This document shows, piece by piece, positions 63,725 to 64,000 of a stretch of 64,000 nt of DNA. The notes under the pieces are model-generated. The model had not been told where the DNA came from. It worked only from the letters and a program-made list of their open reading frames with translations, and did not search any database. The DNA is from Alphaproteobacteria bacterium. GTDB lineage: Bacteria > Pseudomonadota > Alphaproteobacteria > UBA8366. The stretch is from NCBI GenBank assembly GCA_021774335.1, contig JAJFJD010000056.1, forward strand, positions 62,001 through 126,000, given 5' to 3'. Each line of letters starts with the position of its first letter. Positions within the stretch are counted from its first letter, which is position 1. Position numbers and translations under genes: made by a program.

Positions 63725-64000
63725 CCCGTCGCCCGCGGGGGCCTGCGTCTCGTCCATGAAGTCTTTGACCTGGTTGTCGAAGACATACTCGGCCGGACGC
63801 TGCTTCGACATATCGATTTCAGCCGCCATCGGGCCCTCGGTCCGAACACCACGCAGCGACGTCATCAGCGTCTTGATCGGATGCGCAAGCGCGTCTGCGG
63901 CCGCCGTCGGCTCGTAGCCGCAATGCGCCATACAGTTGGCGCATTTTTCATAGTTGCCGGTGCCGTACTTTTCCCATTCGGTCTCTTCCATCAGCGCCTT
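63671..64000 (-). CDS. hpnH: Adenosylhopane synthase HpnH, C-terminal part
   Basis: Only the last 109 residues are in the window; the N-terminal radical SAM part lies beyond 64000. The end shows EKYGTGNYEKCANCMAHCGYE followed by DALAHPIKT-like residues, a typical HpnH C-terminus with extra cysteines. HpnH joins a 5'-deoxyadenosyl radical to hopene. It converges on hpnG, and the coding regions overlap by 54 bases. Confidence 0.9.
   Translation of the reverse strand, partial: KALMEETEWEKYGTGNYEKCANCMAHCGYEPTAAADALAHPIKTLMTSLRGVRTEGPMAAEIDMSKQRPAEYVFDNQVKDFMDETQAPAGDGSKGRTSEKPMSERSNAA

Overview
The window reads as a continuous piece of a GC-rich alphaproteobacterial chromosome, probably a free-living, aerobic, Rhodospirillales-like bacterium. 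This is inferred from the hopanoid hpn gene order, the CoxMSL-type accessory genes, two tripartite-type and oligopeptide-type uptake systems, and frequent ATGA/GTGA start-stop overlaps. I see no rRNA, tRNA, CRISPR array, insertion sequence or phage gene.

Region 1 (1-9800): the 3' end of a CoxM-like FAD subunit ends at a strong hairpin. A ydbH-ynbE-ydbL envelope lipid-transport trio follows. Then comes a tightly overlapped five-gene maturation operon for a molybdenum hydroxylase (MoxR/CoxD ATPase, VWA/CoxE, two XdhC-type proteins, and a molybdopterin-binding/MobA fusion). Region 2 (9000-18620): a membrane-anchored alpha/beta hydrolase, a secreted phytase-like esterase, a three-gene type I secretion system without a visible substrate, a CHASE2-adenylate cyclase and a cupin. 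Region 3 (18830-28320): an acyl-CoA/carboxylate metabolism group (CoA-transferase, enoyl-CoA hydratase, TauD dioxygenase behind a 16-bp palindrome, two tandem MFS carriers, aspartate dehydrogenase), two small or HD-domain genes, and a tandem TauE/SafE pair.

Region 4 (28490-47170): a Rieske ferredoxin with its reductase; an oligopeptide-type ABC importer followed by a metallophosphodiesterase; then a LysR regulator diverging from a TctBAC transporter, a DUF3604 protein and a sulfatase, which looks like an uptake and hydrolysis route for an esterified carboxylate. It closes with a small Cys-rich protein, an acyl-CoA carboxylase beta chain and a crotonase. Region 5 (47277-51909): a secreted unknown protein, a MOSC protein, and an ECF42-type sigma factor module (YciI/DGPF protein, sigma factor, VOC proteins, GST). 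Two near-identical candidate promoters occur exactly upstream of yciI and of voc-gst.

Region 6 (52010-64000): a hopanoid locus in which MEP-pathway genes (ispG, dxs) are interleaved with hpnC, hpnD, hpnE, shc and hpnG, with hpnH converging from the right edge. A DUF1499 membrane protein and a PhyH-type dioxygenase sit between hpnC and dxs. Isoprenoid precursor supply and squalene/hopene synthesis are therefore physically combined. The most noteworthy signals are the ECF42 promoter pair, the tct-DUF3604-sulfatase cluster with its LysR half-sites, the Cys-rich small gene, and the palindrome-rich leaders in the hopanoid locus.
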